64,000 nt of DNA from Paraplanobispora takensis (GTDB taxonomy: Bacteria; Actinomycetota; Actinomycetes; Streptosporangiales; Streptosporangiaceae), in the NCBI RefSeq assembly GCF_016863195.1, contig NZ_BOOK01000052.1, forward strand, positions 1 through 64,000. The letters are read 5' to 3'. Below are positions 52,909 through 62,127 of this stretch, one piece after another. The notes under the pieces are model-generated. The model was not told the origin of the DNA, made no database searches, and was given only the letters and a program-made list of their open reading frames with translations. Both the position numbers and the translations under genes were made by a program. Every line of letters begins with the position of its first letter. The stretch's first letter is position 1.

Positions 52909-52962
52909 CCCCCCTGTGACATCGTCCGGCACGGGCTCCGCGCCCCTCCGGCGGTGAAGATC

Positions 52963-53006
52963 GTGAGAGCCCGGTGAGCGCACCCCACCGCCCACCGGGC
53001 TCTCAC
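52963..53006 (+). terminator. Terminator of the arabinoside operon
   Basis: GTGAGAGCCCGGTG (52963-52976) pairs perfectly with CACCGGGCTCTCAC (52993-53006), with a 16-base loop, 55 bases after the GH127 stop. Confidence 0.8.
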
Positions 53007-53133
53007 CTGCCCGGCCACTCGTGACCCACCTCACATCCCTGCCCGGTCCTCCTTCCTCATGCCCTTCGCGTGACGGCCGATCGGAGGGGGGAACGCCGGC
53101 GCCGCAGAGCGCCCTGTGAGGGATGGGGCATCA

Positions 53134-54222
53134 GTGAAACGTCTGTCCGGAACTGTCCTCGGCGGGCTGGTGCTCGCCTCCGCCGCGTGCGTGGCGGTCC
53201 CCGGGCCGGCGCTGGCCGCCTCCGTCCCGGCGGGTATCCAGGGGCTGGACGTCAGCTCCCACCAGCCGAGCGTGTCGTGGCCGTCGGTGTACGGCGCGGG
53301 CGGGCGGTTCGCCTACGTCAAGGCCACCGAGTCGGTGACCTACCGCAACCCCTACTTCGCCACGCAGTACCAGGGCGCCCGCCAGGCGGGCCTGATCCGG
53401 GGCGCCTACCACTTCGCGCTGCCCCACAAGTCCGGCGGCGCCGCCCAGGCCGACTACTTCGTGAAGAACGGCGGCGGCTGGACGGCCGACGGCTGGACCC
53501 TGCCCGGCGCGCTCGACATCGAGTTCAACCCCTACCAGTCCTCCAACGGCCTCGACACGTGCTACGACCTGTCGCCCGCCCAGATGGTGAGCTGGATCCG
53601 CTCCTTCAGCGACCGCTATCTCGCGCTGACCGGCAGGCGGCCCACCATCTACACCAACACCTACTGGTGGCAGACCTGTACCGGCGGCAGCGCCGCCTTC
53701 GGCGACCACCCGCTCTGGATCGCCCGCTACGCCTCCTCCGCCGGCACCCTGCCCTCGGGCTGGACCCGGCACACCATCTGGCAGTACGCCAGCTCCGGGA
53801 CCTTCCCCGGCGACCAGAACGTCTTCAACGGCACCGCCGCGCAGCTCAAGCAGCTGGCCACGGGCCAGAGCACCGGGGCCGTCACCCCCGCCCCCGCGGC
53901 CAAGGCCGAGACCCGCGTCTCCCTGGTGAACACCGGGCCCGACCGGATCAAGCGCGGCCGGAAGATGACGCTCGTCGGCACCCTCAGCCAGTACACCGCC
54001 ACCGGCACCCGCACGGGCGCCGCCAAGCAGCGCGTCACGATCAGGTTCAGGCCCCGCGGATCGGCGGCCTGGCGTACGGCGGGCACCGCCACGACCACCG
54101 CCACCGGTACCTTCCGCAAGACGTTCACGGCGGGCAAGGACGGCTCCTGGCAGGCGGTCTACGCCGGGGACTCCAAGCGCCTGGCCACCAGGAGCGCCAC
54201 CGGCTACGTCGACGTCCGCTGA
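53134..54222 (+). CDS. Secreted GH25 lysozyme (muramidase)
   Basis: A secreted protein of about 362 residues. The signal peptide (VLGGLVLASAACVAVPGPALAAS) leads into the GH25 barrel: GIQGLDVSSHQPSVSWPSV, FAYVKATESVTYRNPYFATQYQGARQAGLIRGAYHFA, LPGALDIEFNPYQ (catalytic acids), RRPTIYTNTYWWQTC and TIWQYASSGTFPGDQNVFNG. An Ala/Pro linker and an immunoglobulin-like bacterial domain (TRVSLVNTGPDRIKRGRKMTLVGTL to the end) may bind the wall. GTG 53134 is preferred; GTG 53116 would add six residues. It cuts N-acetylmuramic acid linkages in peptidoglycan, for remodelling, sporulation or attack on other bacteria. Confidence 0.93.
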   Translation: MKRLSGTVLGGLVLASAACVAVPGPALAASVPAGIQGLDVSSHQPSVSWPSVYGAGGRFAYVKATESVTYRNPYFATQYQGARQAGLIRGAYHFALPHKSGGAAQADYFVKNGGGWTADGWTLPGALDIEFNPYQSSNGLDTCYDLSPAQMVSWIRSFSDRYLALTGRRPTIYTNTYWWQTCTGGSAAFGDHPLWIARYASSAGTLPSGWTRHTIWQYASSGTFPGDQNVFNGTAAQLKQLATGQSTGAVTPAPAAKAETRVSLVNTGPDRIKRGRKMTLVGTLSQYTATGTRTGAAKQRVTIRFRPRGSAAWRTAGTATTTATGTFRKTFTAGKDGSWQAVYAGDSKRLATRSATGYVDVR

Positions 54223-54459
54223 TCGGCACCCACCCCCGCTGATCGATCTCCGCCGGGGCCCTTCCGCGCCAAGCCGTCCTCCGGGGACGGCAAGGGGAGC
54301 GTCCCGGCCGTCACCGTGATCCTCCCGGCGTCGCCAAATCCGTCCCCCGGATTGCCGTTCACGGGGTTCGGTCCGTGTGTCGCCGAGGAGTTCCGGGTGG
54401 CATGAGGACGCTGACGCGCCGGCGGGCGGCGGGCTCGGGAGTGTGCGATCGGGAGGACG

Positions 54460-57411
54460 ATGTCGTCGCTGCTGTACTCGCTCGGGCGGGCCTGTTACCG
54501 GGCGCGGACACCGGTGATCATCGGCTGGATCGCGCTCCTCGCCGCCCTCGGCTCCGCCGCGGGTGCGGTCTCGGCCGGGACGAGCGACTCCTTCGCCATC
54601 CCCGGCACCCCGTCGCAGAACGCGCTGGACACCCTGGACAGACGGTTCCCCCAGGCCGGCGGCGCGCAGGCGCAGATGATCGTGGTGGCCCCCGCCGGCG
54701 GGAAGGTCACCGACGCCCCGGTCAAGGCGCGGGTGGAGCAGGTCGCCGACGCGCTCGGCGAGGTCGACGGGGTGGCCGCGGTGGTCGACCCGTACGACGA
54801 GGACGTCACCTCGGCGCTGTCGCAGGACGGCCGCGCGGCCCTGGTGACCGTCCAGCTCGACATGGCCGGGGACGACGTGACCGACGAGCTGCGCTCCGCC
54901 CTGGTCTCCGCCGCCCGGCCGCTCCGGGAGGCGGGCGCCGTGGCGCGCTTCGGCGGAGCCGCCTTCGGGACCGCCCCGCCCCGGCCCGGCGTGACGGAGG
55001 CGCTCGGCGTCCTGGTCGCGCTCATCGTGCTCGCGGTCACCTTCGGCTCCCTGCGCGCCGCGGGGATGCCCCTGCTGACGGCGGTGGTGGGCGTGGGGAT
55101 CGCGATGGCGGCGGTGATGGCCGCGACCGCGTTCACCGCGATCTCCTCCACCGTCCCGCTGCTCGCCCTGATGATCGGGCTGGCCGTCGGGATCGACTAC
55201 GCCCTGTTCATCCTGTCCCGGCACCGCGACCAGCTCGCCGAGGGGCTCGACGCGGAGGAGTCGGCCGCGCGGGCCGTGGCCACGGCCGGGTCTGCGGTCG
55301 TGTTCGCGGGGCTCACCGTGGTCATCGCGCTGCTGGGACTCGCCGTCGCGCGGATCCCCTTCCTGACCACGATGGGCCTGGGGGCCGCCGGCGCGGTGCT
55401 CGTCGCCGTCCTCGTCGCGCTGACCCTGCTGCCGGCCCTGTTCGGCGTCTCGGGGGACCGGCTCCGGCCGCGCCGGGCCCCCTCCCGCCTGCCCTGGCGC
55501 AAGGAGCGCAGGGAGCGCACCGGCGGCACCCGCCCGGCCGAGCGCTGGGTCCGCGCCGTCACCCGCCGGCCGGCCGTCACCGTCGCACTGGTGGTGCTCG
55601 CCATGGGCGCGCTGGCCCTGCCGGCGCGCGACCTGCGGCTGGCGCTGCCCGGCAACGGCACCGCGCCGCCGGACAGCACCCAGCGCCAGGCCTACGACCT
55701 GGTCGCCGAGCATTTCGGCCCGGGGTTCAACGGCCCGCTGCTCGTCACCGCCGACATCATCAGGACCACCGACCCCGTCGGCGTCGTGCGCCGGATCGCC
55801 GACGAGCTGCGGGACCTGCCCGGGGTCGCCGCCGTCACCACCGCCACCCCGAACCCCACCGCCGACACCGGGATCATCGCCCTGGTCCCGGAGGGCGACC
55901 CGCAGTCGCGGGCCACCGAGGACCTCGTGACCCGCATCCGCGGCCTGAGCGGGCACTTCGCCGACGAGTACGGCGTCGAGGTGGCCGTGACGGGCCACAC
56001 GGCGGTCGCCGTCGACGTCTCCGCCCGGCTGGCCGGGGCGCTGCCGCCCTTCGCCGTCCTGGTCATCGGCCTGTCCCTGATCCTGCTCGGTGCGGTCTTC
56101 CGCTCGGTCACCATCCCGATCAAGGCGACCGCCGGGTACCTGCTCTCGGTCGGGGCGTCCTTCGGGGTGACCGCCGCGGTCTTCGAGTGGGGCTGGGCGG
56201 CCGGCCCGCTGGACGTCGCCCGCACCGGCCCCGTCATCAGCTTCATGCCGATCATCGTGATGGGCGTGCTGTTCGGCCTGGCCATGGACTACGAGGTCTT
56301 CCTCGTCTCGCGGATGCGCGAGGAGTACGTGCACGGCCGGGACGCCCGCGACGCCGTGACCGTCGGCTACGTCTCCGGCGCGCGGGTCGTGACCGCCGCC
56401 GCGCTGATCATGATCGCGGTCTTCGCGGCGTTCGTCCCGCACAGCGACGCGAACGTCAAGCCGATCGCCCTCGCGCTCGCCGTGGGGGTGCTCCTCGACG
56501 CCTTCGTCGTGCGCATGACCTTCGTGCCCGCCGTACTGGCCCTGCTGGGGCGCGCGGCGTGGTGGCTGCCCGGCCGGCTGGACCGCCTGCTGCCCTCCTT
56601 CGACGTCGAGGGCGAGGCGCTGCGTCACCGGCTGGAGCTGGCCGGCTGGCCCGCGCCGGGGTCCGCCGACGTGATCCGCGCGGAGGGTCTCAGCCTCTCC
56701 GGCCCGCGGGGGCCGGTGTTCACCGGCGTCGACCTGGCCGTCCCGCCCAGGACGGTGCTCGTCGCGTACGGCCCGCCGGGCACCGGCAAGACCGCCCTGC
56801 TGCTCACCCTGTCCGGCCGCATGCCCTTCGACTCCGGCCGGCTGAAGGTCTGCGGGCACGGCCTGCCCGGCGAGGCGGGCGCGGTCAGGGAGCGCAGCGC
56901 GCTCGCCGAGACCCCGGGCATCAACGACCTGGAGGAGTCGCTGAGCGTCGAGCAGCACGTCGCCGAGCGGCTGGCCGTCCTGTCGCTGCGGCCGTGGGTC
57001 TCCCGGGCCGCCGTGACCCGGGTCCTCGACACCATCGACGCCGCGGTGGCCGCCGCCACGGGGGCCGCCGCCCGCCTGGACCGCACCAGCCTGGTCGCCG
57101 ACATCACGCCGCTGGAGCGCAGGATCCTCGGGCTGGCGCTCGCCATGATCGGCTCTCCCTCCCTCGTCGTCGTCGACGACGCCGACGGCCTGCGCGCGCC
57201 GGACGAGCGCAGGGCGCTGTGGCGGGCGCTGGCCTGGCTCACCGGGAGCCCGGAGATCCGTCACCCCGGCGGCGCGGCGGACACCCTGCCCGCGGTGACC
57301 GTCGTGGCGAGCTGCCAGGACCCCGCCGAGGCGCTCGCCGCGATCCCGCGCGAGCGGCTGATCCCGTTCGACATGACCACCGTCCACCCGGCGCGCGAGA
57401 AGGTCCGCTGA
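54460..57411 (+). CDS. MMPL/RND transporter fused to a degenerate ABC-like ATPase
   Basis: A 983-residue fusion. Residues 1-710 are a full MMPL/RND exporter: two sets of helices, two extracellular loops, and the SSD-like GLAVGIDYALFILSRHRDQLAEG and GLAMDYEVFLVSRMREEYVHG motifs with the proton-relay Asp and Tyr. Residues 725-983 form an ABC-type nucleotide-binding domain: RAEGLSLSGPRGPVFTGVDLAV, Walker A GPPGTGKT (771-778), and LVVVDDAD (902-909). The signature LSGGQ is replaced by TPLERRIL and the Walker B glutamate by Asp, so hydrolysis may be slow. GGGAGGACG precedes ATG 54460. Its stop overlaps the next start (TGATG), so it likely works with the YhgE-type protein. Confidence 0.88.
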   Translation: MSSLLYSLGRACYRARTPVIIGWIALLAALGSAAGAVSAGTSDSFAIPGTPSQNALDTLDRRFPQAGGAQAQMIVVAPAGGKVTDAPVKARVEQVADALGEVDGVAAVVDPYDEDVTSALSQDGRAALVTVQLDMAGDDVTDELRSALVSAARPLREAGAVARFGGAAFGTAPPRPGVTEALGVLVALIVLAVTFGSLRAAGMPLLTAVVGVGIAMAAVMAATAFTAISSTVPLLALMIGLAVGIDYALFILSRHRDQLAEGLDAEESAARAVATAGSAVVFAGLTVVIALLGLAVARIPFLTTMGLGAAGAVLVAVLVALTLLPALFGVSGDRLRPRRAPSRLPWRKERRERTGGTRPAERWVRAVTRRPAVTVALVVLAMGALALPARDLRLALPGNGTAPPDSTQRQAYDLVAEHFGPGFNGPLLVTADIIRTTDPVGVVRRIADELRDLPGVAAVTTATPNPTADTGIIALVPEGDPQSRATEDLVTRIRGLSGHFADEYGVEVAVTGHTAVAVDVSARLAGALPPFAVLVIGLSLILLGAVFRSVTIPIKATAGYLLSVGASFGVTAAVFEWGWAAGPLDVARTGPVISFMPIIVMGVLFGLAMDYEVFLVSRMREEYVHGRDARDAVTVGYVSGARVVTAAALIMIAVFAAFVPHSDANVKPIALALAVGVLLDAFVVRMTFVPAVLALLGRAAWWLPGRLDRLLPSFDVEGEALRHRLELAGWPAPGSADVIRAEGLSLSGPRGPVFTGVDLAVPPRTVLVAYGPPGTGKTALLLTLSGRMPFDSGRLKVCGHGLPGEAGAVRERSALAETPGINDLEESLSVEQHVAERLAVLSLRPWVSRAAVTRVLDTIDAAVAAATGAAARLDRTSLVADITPLERRILGLALAMIGSPSLVVVDDADGLRAPDERRALWRALAWLTGSPEIRHPGGAADTLPAVTVVASCQDPAEALAAIPRERLIPFDMTTVHPAREKVR

Positions 57412-59813
57412 TGCTCCCGTTCCCGTCCCTGCCCTGGTTCGAGCTCGCCCGGTTCCGGCGCAACCGGCTGACCAGGGCCGCGCTGGTGGCGGTGACGGTG
57501 GTGCCGCTGTTCTACGGCGTGCTGTACGTGTGGGCGAACTGGGACCCCGTCGGCAACCTCCACAACGTCGACGCCGCCGTCGTCAACCTCGACAAACCCG
57601 TCACCACGACGGGCGCCGACGGCACGCGCCGGACCGTGCCGCTCGGCCGCAGCCTGGCCGGTGAGCTGACCGGCGCCGGGGACGGCAACTTCCACTGGAC
57701 GCTCACCGACGCCGCCGACGCGCAGGCCGGGCTCGCCGACGGCGGCTACGCCGCCGTGGTCACGATCCCCGAGGACTTCTCCGCAGCCGTCACCTCGACC
57801 GCGGGAGAGGACGGGACCCGGGCCGAGCAGGCCGTCCTGCGGGTGCGCAGCAACGACGCCCACAACTATCTCGCCGGGACCCTGGCCAGGTCGGTCGGGG
57901 CCGCCGCGACGGCCGCGCTCAACTCCCAGGTCACCGAGACCTACCTCGACAACGTGTACGTCGCCTTCACCACCCTGCACGGGCAGATCGGCCAGGCCGC
58001 CGAGGGTGCGGCGGACCTGGCGGGCGGCGCCCGCCGGCTGGCCTCCGGCGCCGCGCGGACCGACGAGGGGGCCGACGAGCTCGTGGTGGGCCTGCGGCGG
58101 CTGTCGTCCGGCGCCGGGCAGCTGAGCCGGGGCACCGGGCAGCTCTCCGGCGGGGCCTCCGACCTGGCAGAGGGGGCCGCATCGCTCTCGAACGGGCTGG
58201 GCGTGCTCGCCCGCGGCACCCGCGGCCTGCCCACGCAGTCCGCGCAGCTGAACCGGGGCGCCCGGAAGATCTCCGGGGGCGCGGGCAAGCTGGCCACCGG
58301 AGCCTCCACCCTGGCCGGGGGCCTGACCGGGCTGGAGCGGGGCACCCGGGAGCTGCCCGCCCAGACCCGGCTGCTGGCCGAGGGCGCGGCCCGGCTGGAG
58401 GAGGGCGCCGACCGGTTGCTCACCGGCTCCGCCGCGCTGGCCGATGGCGCCGACGAGCTGGCCGCCGGCGCGGGATCCCTCTCGGCGGGGATCGAGGAGT
58501 ACGGCGCGCGGCTGGCGGCCGTGTCGGCCGGGTGCCCCGCCTCGGGCGCGGCGCCCGCCTACTGCGACCAGCTCGCCCTGCTGGCCGCCGGGATCGACCC
58601 GCTGGTCACGGGCGCGGACGCGACCGCGGCGGGTGCCGACGAGGTCGCGGAGGGCGCCGGCGAGCTGCGGGCCGGGATCGTGCGCCTGCACGCCGGCGCC
58701 GAGGGGCTGGAGCGCGGGACGGCCACGCTGGCCGCCGCCGGACCGCGGCTGGCCGCCGCCGTCGGCACGCTCTCCGGCGGCGCGTCCTCCCTGAGCGGGG
58801 GCGCCTCCACGCTGGCGGGCGGGGCCGGGCAGCTGGCGCGCGGCACCTCGCAGCTGGCCGCCGCCGCCCCGCGCCTGCGGCAGGGCATCTCCCAGGCGGC
58901 CTCCGGCGCCGGCCGGCTCGGCCGGGGCTCCGCCCGGCTGGCCTCCGGCGCAGCCGACCTCGACTCCGGCGCCTCCGAGCTGGCCGAGGGGACCTCCTCG
59001 GCCGCGGGCGGCGCCACCCGGCTGGCCGAGGGCACCTCCCAGGTCGCCTCCGGCGCGGGGCGGCTGCGCTCCGGGTCGTCCGAACTCGCCGACGGGCTGG
59101 CCGAGGGGGCCGAGAGGATCCCGAGCTACAGCGACCGGGAGCGGCAGGTCCTGCGGAAGGTGGCGGCCACCCCCGTCGTGCAGGACATGGAGCGGCTGAA
59201 CGGCGTGGAGGCCAACGGCGCCGGTCTCGCGCCCTACTTCATGGCGCTGGCGCTGTGGGTCGGCGCCATGTCGATCTACATGCTGCTGCGCACCCTCTCG
59301 GAGCGCGCCCTCGTGTCGACCTCGCCGTCCTGGCGGATCGTCCTGGCGGGATACATGCCGGGCACGGTCATCTCCGCGGCGCAGGCGCTGCTGCTGGTCG
59401 GCGTGCTGCGCTTCGCGGTGGGGGTCGACATGGCCGGCCTGCCCGGCGTGGCGCTCTTCGCGATCCTGGTCGGGCTCACCTTCACCGCGGTCAACCAGGC
59501 GTTGATCGCCACCTTCGGCGGCGCGGGCCGGTTCCTGGCGCTGATCTTCGTCAGCCTGCAGATCACCTCGGCCGGGGGGACCTACCCGATCGAGACGGCC
59601 CCGGCGCTCTTCCAGTCGCTGCACGGCCTGCTGCCGATGACCCACGCCGTGAACGGCCTGCGCGGCCTGATCGCCGGGGACGCCCCCGGTCTCGGCCACG
59701 CCGCGGCGGTGCTCGTCCTGTGGATCGCCGGGTCGCTGCTGCTGACCGTCCGCGCCGCCCGGCGTCAGCGCATCTGGACCGTGTCCCGCCTGCACGCGAC
59801 CCAGGTGGTCTGA
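57411..59813 (+). CDS. YhgE/Pip-type ABC-2-like membrane protein with repeat ectodomain
   Basis: An 800-residue protein. A first helix (RAALVAVTVVPLFYGVLYVWANWDP) precedes the YhgE N-terminal signature NLHNVDAAVVNLDKP and GYAAVVTIPEDFSAAVTS. From about residue 195 to 580 runs an ectodomain of heptad-like repeats (GAxxLAxGAxxLxxG), predicted to be a long helical or glycine-rich rod. Five C-terminal helices follow: YFMALALWVGAMSIYMLLRTLSERALVS, VISAAQALLLVGVLRFAVGV and the conserved TYPIETAPALFQSLHGLLPMTHAVNGLRGLI. YhgE/Pip relatives include a phage-infection protein and the EsaA type VII secretion component. One Cys pair (PASGA-flanked SAGCPAS and PAYCDQL) interrupts the rod. Confidence 0.9.
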   Translation: MLPFPSLPWFELARFRRNRLTRAALVAVTVVPLFYGVLYVWANWDPVGNLHNVDAAVVNLDKPVTTTGADGTRRTVPLGRSLAGELTGAGDGNFHWTLTDAADAQAGLADGGYAAVVTIPEDFSAAVTSTAGEDGTRAEQAVLRVRSNDAHNYLAGTLARSVGAAATAALNSQVTETYLDNVYVAFTTLHGQIGQAAEGAADLAGGARRLASGAARTDEGADELVVGLRRLSSGAGQLSRGTGQLSGGASDLAEGAASLSNGLGVLARGTRGLPTQSAQLNRGARKISGGAGKLATGASTLAGGLTGLERGTRELPAQTRLLAEGAARLEEGADRLLTGSAALADGADELAAGAGSLSAGIEEYGARLAAVSAGCPASGAAPAYCDQLALLAAGIDPLVTGADATAAGADEVAEGAGELRAGIVRLHAGAEGLERGTATLAAAGPRLAAAVGTLSGGASSLSGGASTLAGGAGQLARGTSQLAAAAPRLRQGISQAASGAGRLGRGSARLASGAADLDSGASELAEGTSSAAGGATRLAEGTSQVASGAGRLRSGSSELADGLAEGAERIPSYSDRERQVLRKVAATPVVQDMERLNGVEANGAGLAPYFMALALWVGAMSIYMLLRTLSERALVSTSPSWRIVLAGYMPGTVISAAQALLLVGVLRFAVGVDMAGLPGVALFAILVGLTFTAVNQALIATFGGAGRFLALIFVSLQITSAGGTYPIETAPALFQSLHGLLPMTHAVNGLRGLIAGDAPGLGHAAAVLVLWIAGSLLLTVRAARRQRIWTVSRLHATQVV

Positions 59814-59838
59814 GCACCGGGCGGCCGGGCGGGTCGTC

Positions 59839-60078
59839 CTACTCGTACTCGGGCTTGGAGTCGGCGCTCATCGTCTTGCGGACGCCCTCCTGCTTACCAC
59901 GGTGGGCCGAGGACAGGCGCTCCTCGTGGTGGTGCGGCTCGCTCTTCGGGCGGGAGTGGCGCTGCTTGGAGCCCCCCTTCGTCGCGTTCATCTCGCTCGG
60001 GGTCTTGCCCGCCTCCCGCGCCTGGCGGGCCGCCCGGCGGCGCTGATCCTCGTTCCCTTCCATCTTCTTTGCTACCAT
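59839..60078 (-). CDS. Small basic disordered protein, hypothetical
   Basis: A 79-residue, very hydrophilic protein rich in Lys, Arg, Glu and His (RRRAARQAREAGKTPSEMN, KQRHSRPKSEPHHHEER, and a KPEYE end). It has no hydrophobic core, so it is probably intrinsically disordered and may bind nucleic acid. ATG 60078 has an excellent site, GGGGGAG, 5 bases upstream; the longer frame is not coding-like. I do not recognise a family with certainty. Convergent with the YhgE-type gene. Confidence 0.75.
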   Translation of the reverse strand: MVAKKMEGNEDQRRRAARQAREAGKTPSEMNATKGGSKQRHSRPKSEPHHHEERLSSAHRGKQEGVRKTMSADSKPEYE

Positions 60079-60298
60079 TTCTCCCCCTTTGTAGATATAA
60101 ATACCTGCATACCCCTTTTGGCAGGAATGACGCGCGCACCGCGGCGATCGCCCGGACGGGTGAGCCACGGTCCCCCGCATGACGGATGTGACCGGCCAAG
60201 ACGCGGGATAGCGTTCCCCTGCGGCAGCCGGAGCCGGCCCGCCGCCCGCGTCCGGCACGCACACGGCCGCGGTGAGCACTGACGGAAGGTGATGTTCG

Positions 60299-60706
60299 GT
60301 GGCGCACATTCGGTGGGTCGCAATCGCGGCGATGGTGATCGGCCTGCTCGTCGCCGGCGCGAGTGTGATCCCGCTCTCCCGGGCGGGCGAGACGGGCGCG
60401 CGGGTCGAGAGCCATCTGGCCAAGGCGGAGGAGCTGAGCCGCGAGGCGGAGGCGGCCAAGGAGAGCGACCCGGCCCGCTACGACCAGCTCACCCAGGAGA
60501 TCGCGAGGTGGAACGGGTTCGCCTCCACCGACCTGGACGAGGAGTCCGCCCAGCGGACCGCCGGCCTGGCCATGGCCGCCGGCGGCGGCGGTTTCCTCAT
60601 CGGCGGCGTCATCGCCCTCATCCTCCTGCGCCGCAGGCCCGCCCGCGCGCAGGGCGGCCTCCACCAGCAGGGCGGCGGCTCCCACAAGAACCCGCAGTAC
60701 CGCTAG
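60299..60706 (+). CDS. Small two-helix membrane protein, hypothetical
   Basis: A 135-residue protein with an N-terminal helix (VAIAAMVIGLLVAGASVI), a charged 55-residue middle (ARVESHLAKAEELSREAEAAKESD) that looks like a short coiled coil, a second helix (AGLAMAAGGGGFLIGGVIALILL) and a basic Gly/Gln-rich tail. Both ends should lie inside, with the coiled coil outside. No family or function recognised. GTG 60299 start. Divergent from the small basic protein. Confidence 0.8.
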   Translation: MAHIRWVAIAAMVIGLLVAGASVIPLSRAGETGARVESHLAKAEELSREAEAAKESDPARYDQLTQEIARWNGFASTDLDEESAQRTAGLAMAAGGGGFLIGGVIALILLRRRPARAQGGLHQQGGGSHKNPQYR

Positions 60707-60747
60707 CCGTATCCCCGCCGCGCCCCCGGCTCCCCCGAGCGGCCGGG

Positions 60748-61215
60748 TCAGTCCGGGGGCCAGGCCGCGAGCTGGAACCAGACGGACTTGCCGTGGGGGT
60801 TGGGGGTCCACCCCCAGGCGTGGGCGAGGGTGTCGACGATGGCCAGCCCCCGGCCGGAGCCGTCGGCGTCCCCGGCCCGCCTCATCCGGGGGATCGTGAC
60901 GCAGGAGTCGTAGACCTCCACGATCAGCAGTTCCCTCTCCCTGCCGACCACGACGCGCACGGCGGTCTCGTGCGGCACGCCCGCCGCGCCGTACGCGACG
61001 GCATTGGTGACCAGCTCGGACACCAGGAGCTCGGCGACCTCGGGAACGCCGTCGGCCGCGCCCCAGTCGGCGGCCACGTCGCGCACGAAGCGCCGGACGG
61101 AGGCGACGACCCGCCCCTCGCGCGGCACCCGCTTCTCCCCCAGGGTGCGGATCGCGGGATCCAGCGCGTAGCGGTGCCCGGCGAGGATCGAGCACGCCTT
61201 GAGGACCTGTTCCAT
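60748..61215 (-). CDS. Anti-sigma-factor-type HATPase (RsbW/SpoIIAB-like)
   Basis: A 155-residue single-domain GHKL ATPase/kinase. SVRRFVRDVAADWG, ELLVSELVTNAVAYG (N-box), VEVYDSCVTIPRM (G1-like, D-x-x) and GRGLAIVDTLAHAWGW (G2) are the motifs found in the many actinobacterial RsbW-like proteins. ATG 61215, preceded by GGAGGCGGG, is chosen; the frame extends to 61293 without family features. It is divergent from the XRE gene. Together with XRE and DUF397 it forms a module common in mycelial actinomycetes. Partner sigma or anti-anti-sigma factor unknown. Confidence 0.92.
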   Translation of the reverse strand: MEQVLKACSILAGHRYALDPAIRTLGEKRVPREGRVVASVRRFVRDVAADWGAADGVPEVAELLVSELVTNAVAYGAAGVPHETAVRVVVGRERELLIVEVYDSCVTIPRMRRAGDADGSGRGLAIVDTLAHAWGWTPNPHGKSVWFQLAAWPPD

Positions 61216-61272
61216 GTCCCGCCTCCCCGCCGTGGATCTCATGATGTCAGCGTGACGAAGATCCGCTACTTT

Positions 61273-61332
61273 TGGTAGTCGAATGATTACCACAGTGGAG
61301 TGTTGGAGTTCACTCCCCCCTTTTTGAACTCC
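61273..61332. promoter_or_regulatory. Two dyads in the HATPase/XRE divergent region
   Basis: TGGTA-gt-CGAATG-at-TACCA (61273-61292) and GGAGTTCA/TGAACTCC (61305-61312 and 61325-61332, with a C/T-rich spacer) lie between the divergent starts. The second ends 15 bases before the XRE ATG. They are likely sites for the XRE regulator. Confidence 0.5.
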
Positions 61333-61347
61333 GACAAGGAGGACTTC

Positions 61348-62127
61348 ATGGCTGATCTCTATACACCTCAGGCGATATGGGGCAGAGAGTTACGCCATTA
61401 CCGCCAGGCGGCGGGCCTCACCCAGGCCCAGCTCGCCCAGCGGATCCACTTCAGCGAGTCCCTGATCAGCGGCATCGAGACCGGCCAGCTGCCGGCCGGC
61501 CCCGAGTTCGCACGCGTCTGCGACGAGACCCTCGGCACCGGCGGAGCCCTCCAGCGGCTGCTCGACTGGCGCAAGGGCCAGCAGATCCCCTCCTGGTTCG
61601 GCAGATGGCGCGACAAGGAGCAGGTCGCGACCAGCCTCCGCGCCTACGAGCCGCTGGTGTTCCCCGGCCTGCTGCAGACCGAGGCCTACGCCCGCGTGCT
61701 GCTGCGCGGCGACGAGGCCGCGGTGGAGGCGCGCCTGGCCCGCCAGACCATCCTCACCCGCGACGACCCCCCGCCCCCGATCTTCCGGTGCGTGATCGAC
61801 GAGGCGGTCCTGCACCGCCCGATGGGCGGCCCCAAGGTGATGCGGGAACAGCTGGAACGCCTGGTGACGATGACCGGCCCCCGGCTGAGCGTGCAGGTCC
61901 TGCCGCACGGCATGCACTCCGGGCTGATGGGCGGATTCGCAATCGCGGCCCTCGACGGGGGAAGCGACGTACTGTATGCGGAGACGGCGGTACGAGGCCT
62001 CACCACGAGCGACCATGAGGATGTCGCGGCGGCCGTGGAGCGTTTCGAGGCCATCCGCACCGAGGCGTTGCCGTTGAGCATGTCCATCGATCTCATCCAG
62101 AGGGCGGCAGAGGAAAAATGGACCTGA
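61348..62127 (+). CDS. XRE-family regulator with DUF5753 domain
   Basis: A 259-residue protein. The HTH (about residues 10-65; ELRHYRQAAGLTQAQLAQRIHFSESLISGIETGQ) is followed by DUF5753: LRAYEPLVFPGLLQTEAYARVLL, RQTILTRDDPPPPIFRCVIDEAVLHRPMGG, LSVQVLPHGMHSGLMGGFAIAAL, VLYAETAVRGL. This is the WhiJ-type architecture of Streptomyces development regulators. ATG 61348 has AAGGAGG upstream. It overlaps the DUF397 gene by 10 bases. Confidence 0.95.
   Translation: MADLYTPQAIWGRELRHYRQAAGLTQAQLAQRIHFSESLISGIETGQLPAGPEFARVCDETLGTGGALQRLLDWRKGQQIPSWFGRWRDKEQVATSLRAYEPLVFPGLLQTEAYARVLLRGDEAAVEARLARQTILTRDDPPPPIFRCVIDEAVLHRPMGGPKVMREQLERLVTMTGPRLSVQVLPHGMHSGLMGGFAIAALDGGSDVLYAETAVRGLTTSDHEDVAAAVERFEAIRTEALPLSMSIDLIQRAAEEKWT

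Noticed and set aside
53131-57387. Antisense open frame of 1,418 codons over the lysozyme and MMPL genes
   Set aside because: Low-complexity Gly/Arg/Asp/His composition without any domain. Spans two genes and their intergenic gap, so it cannot be real.
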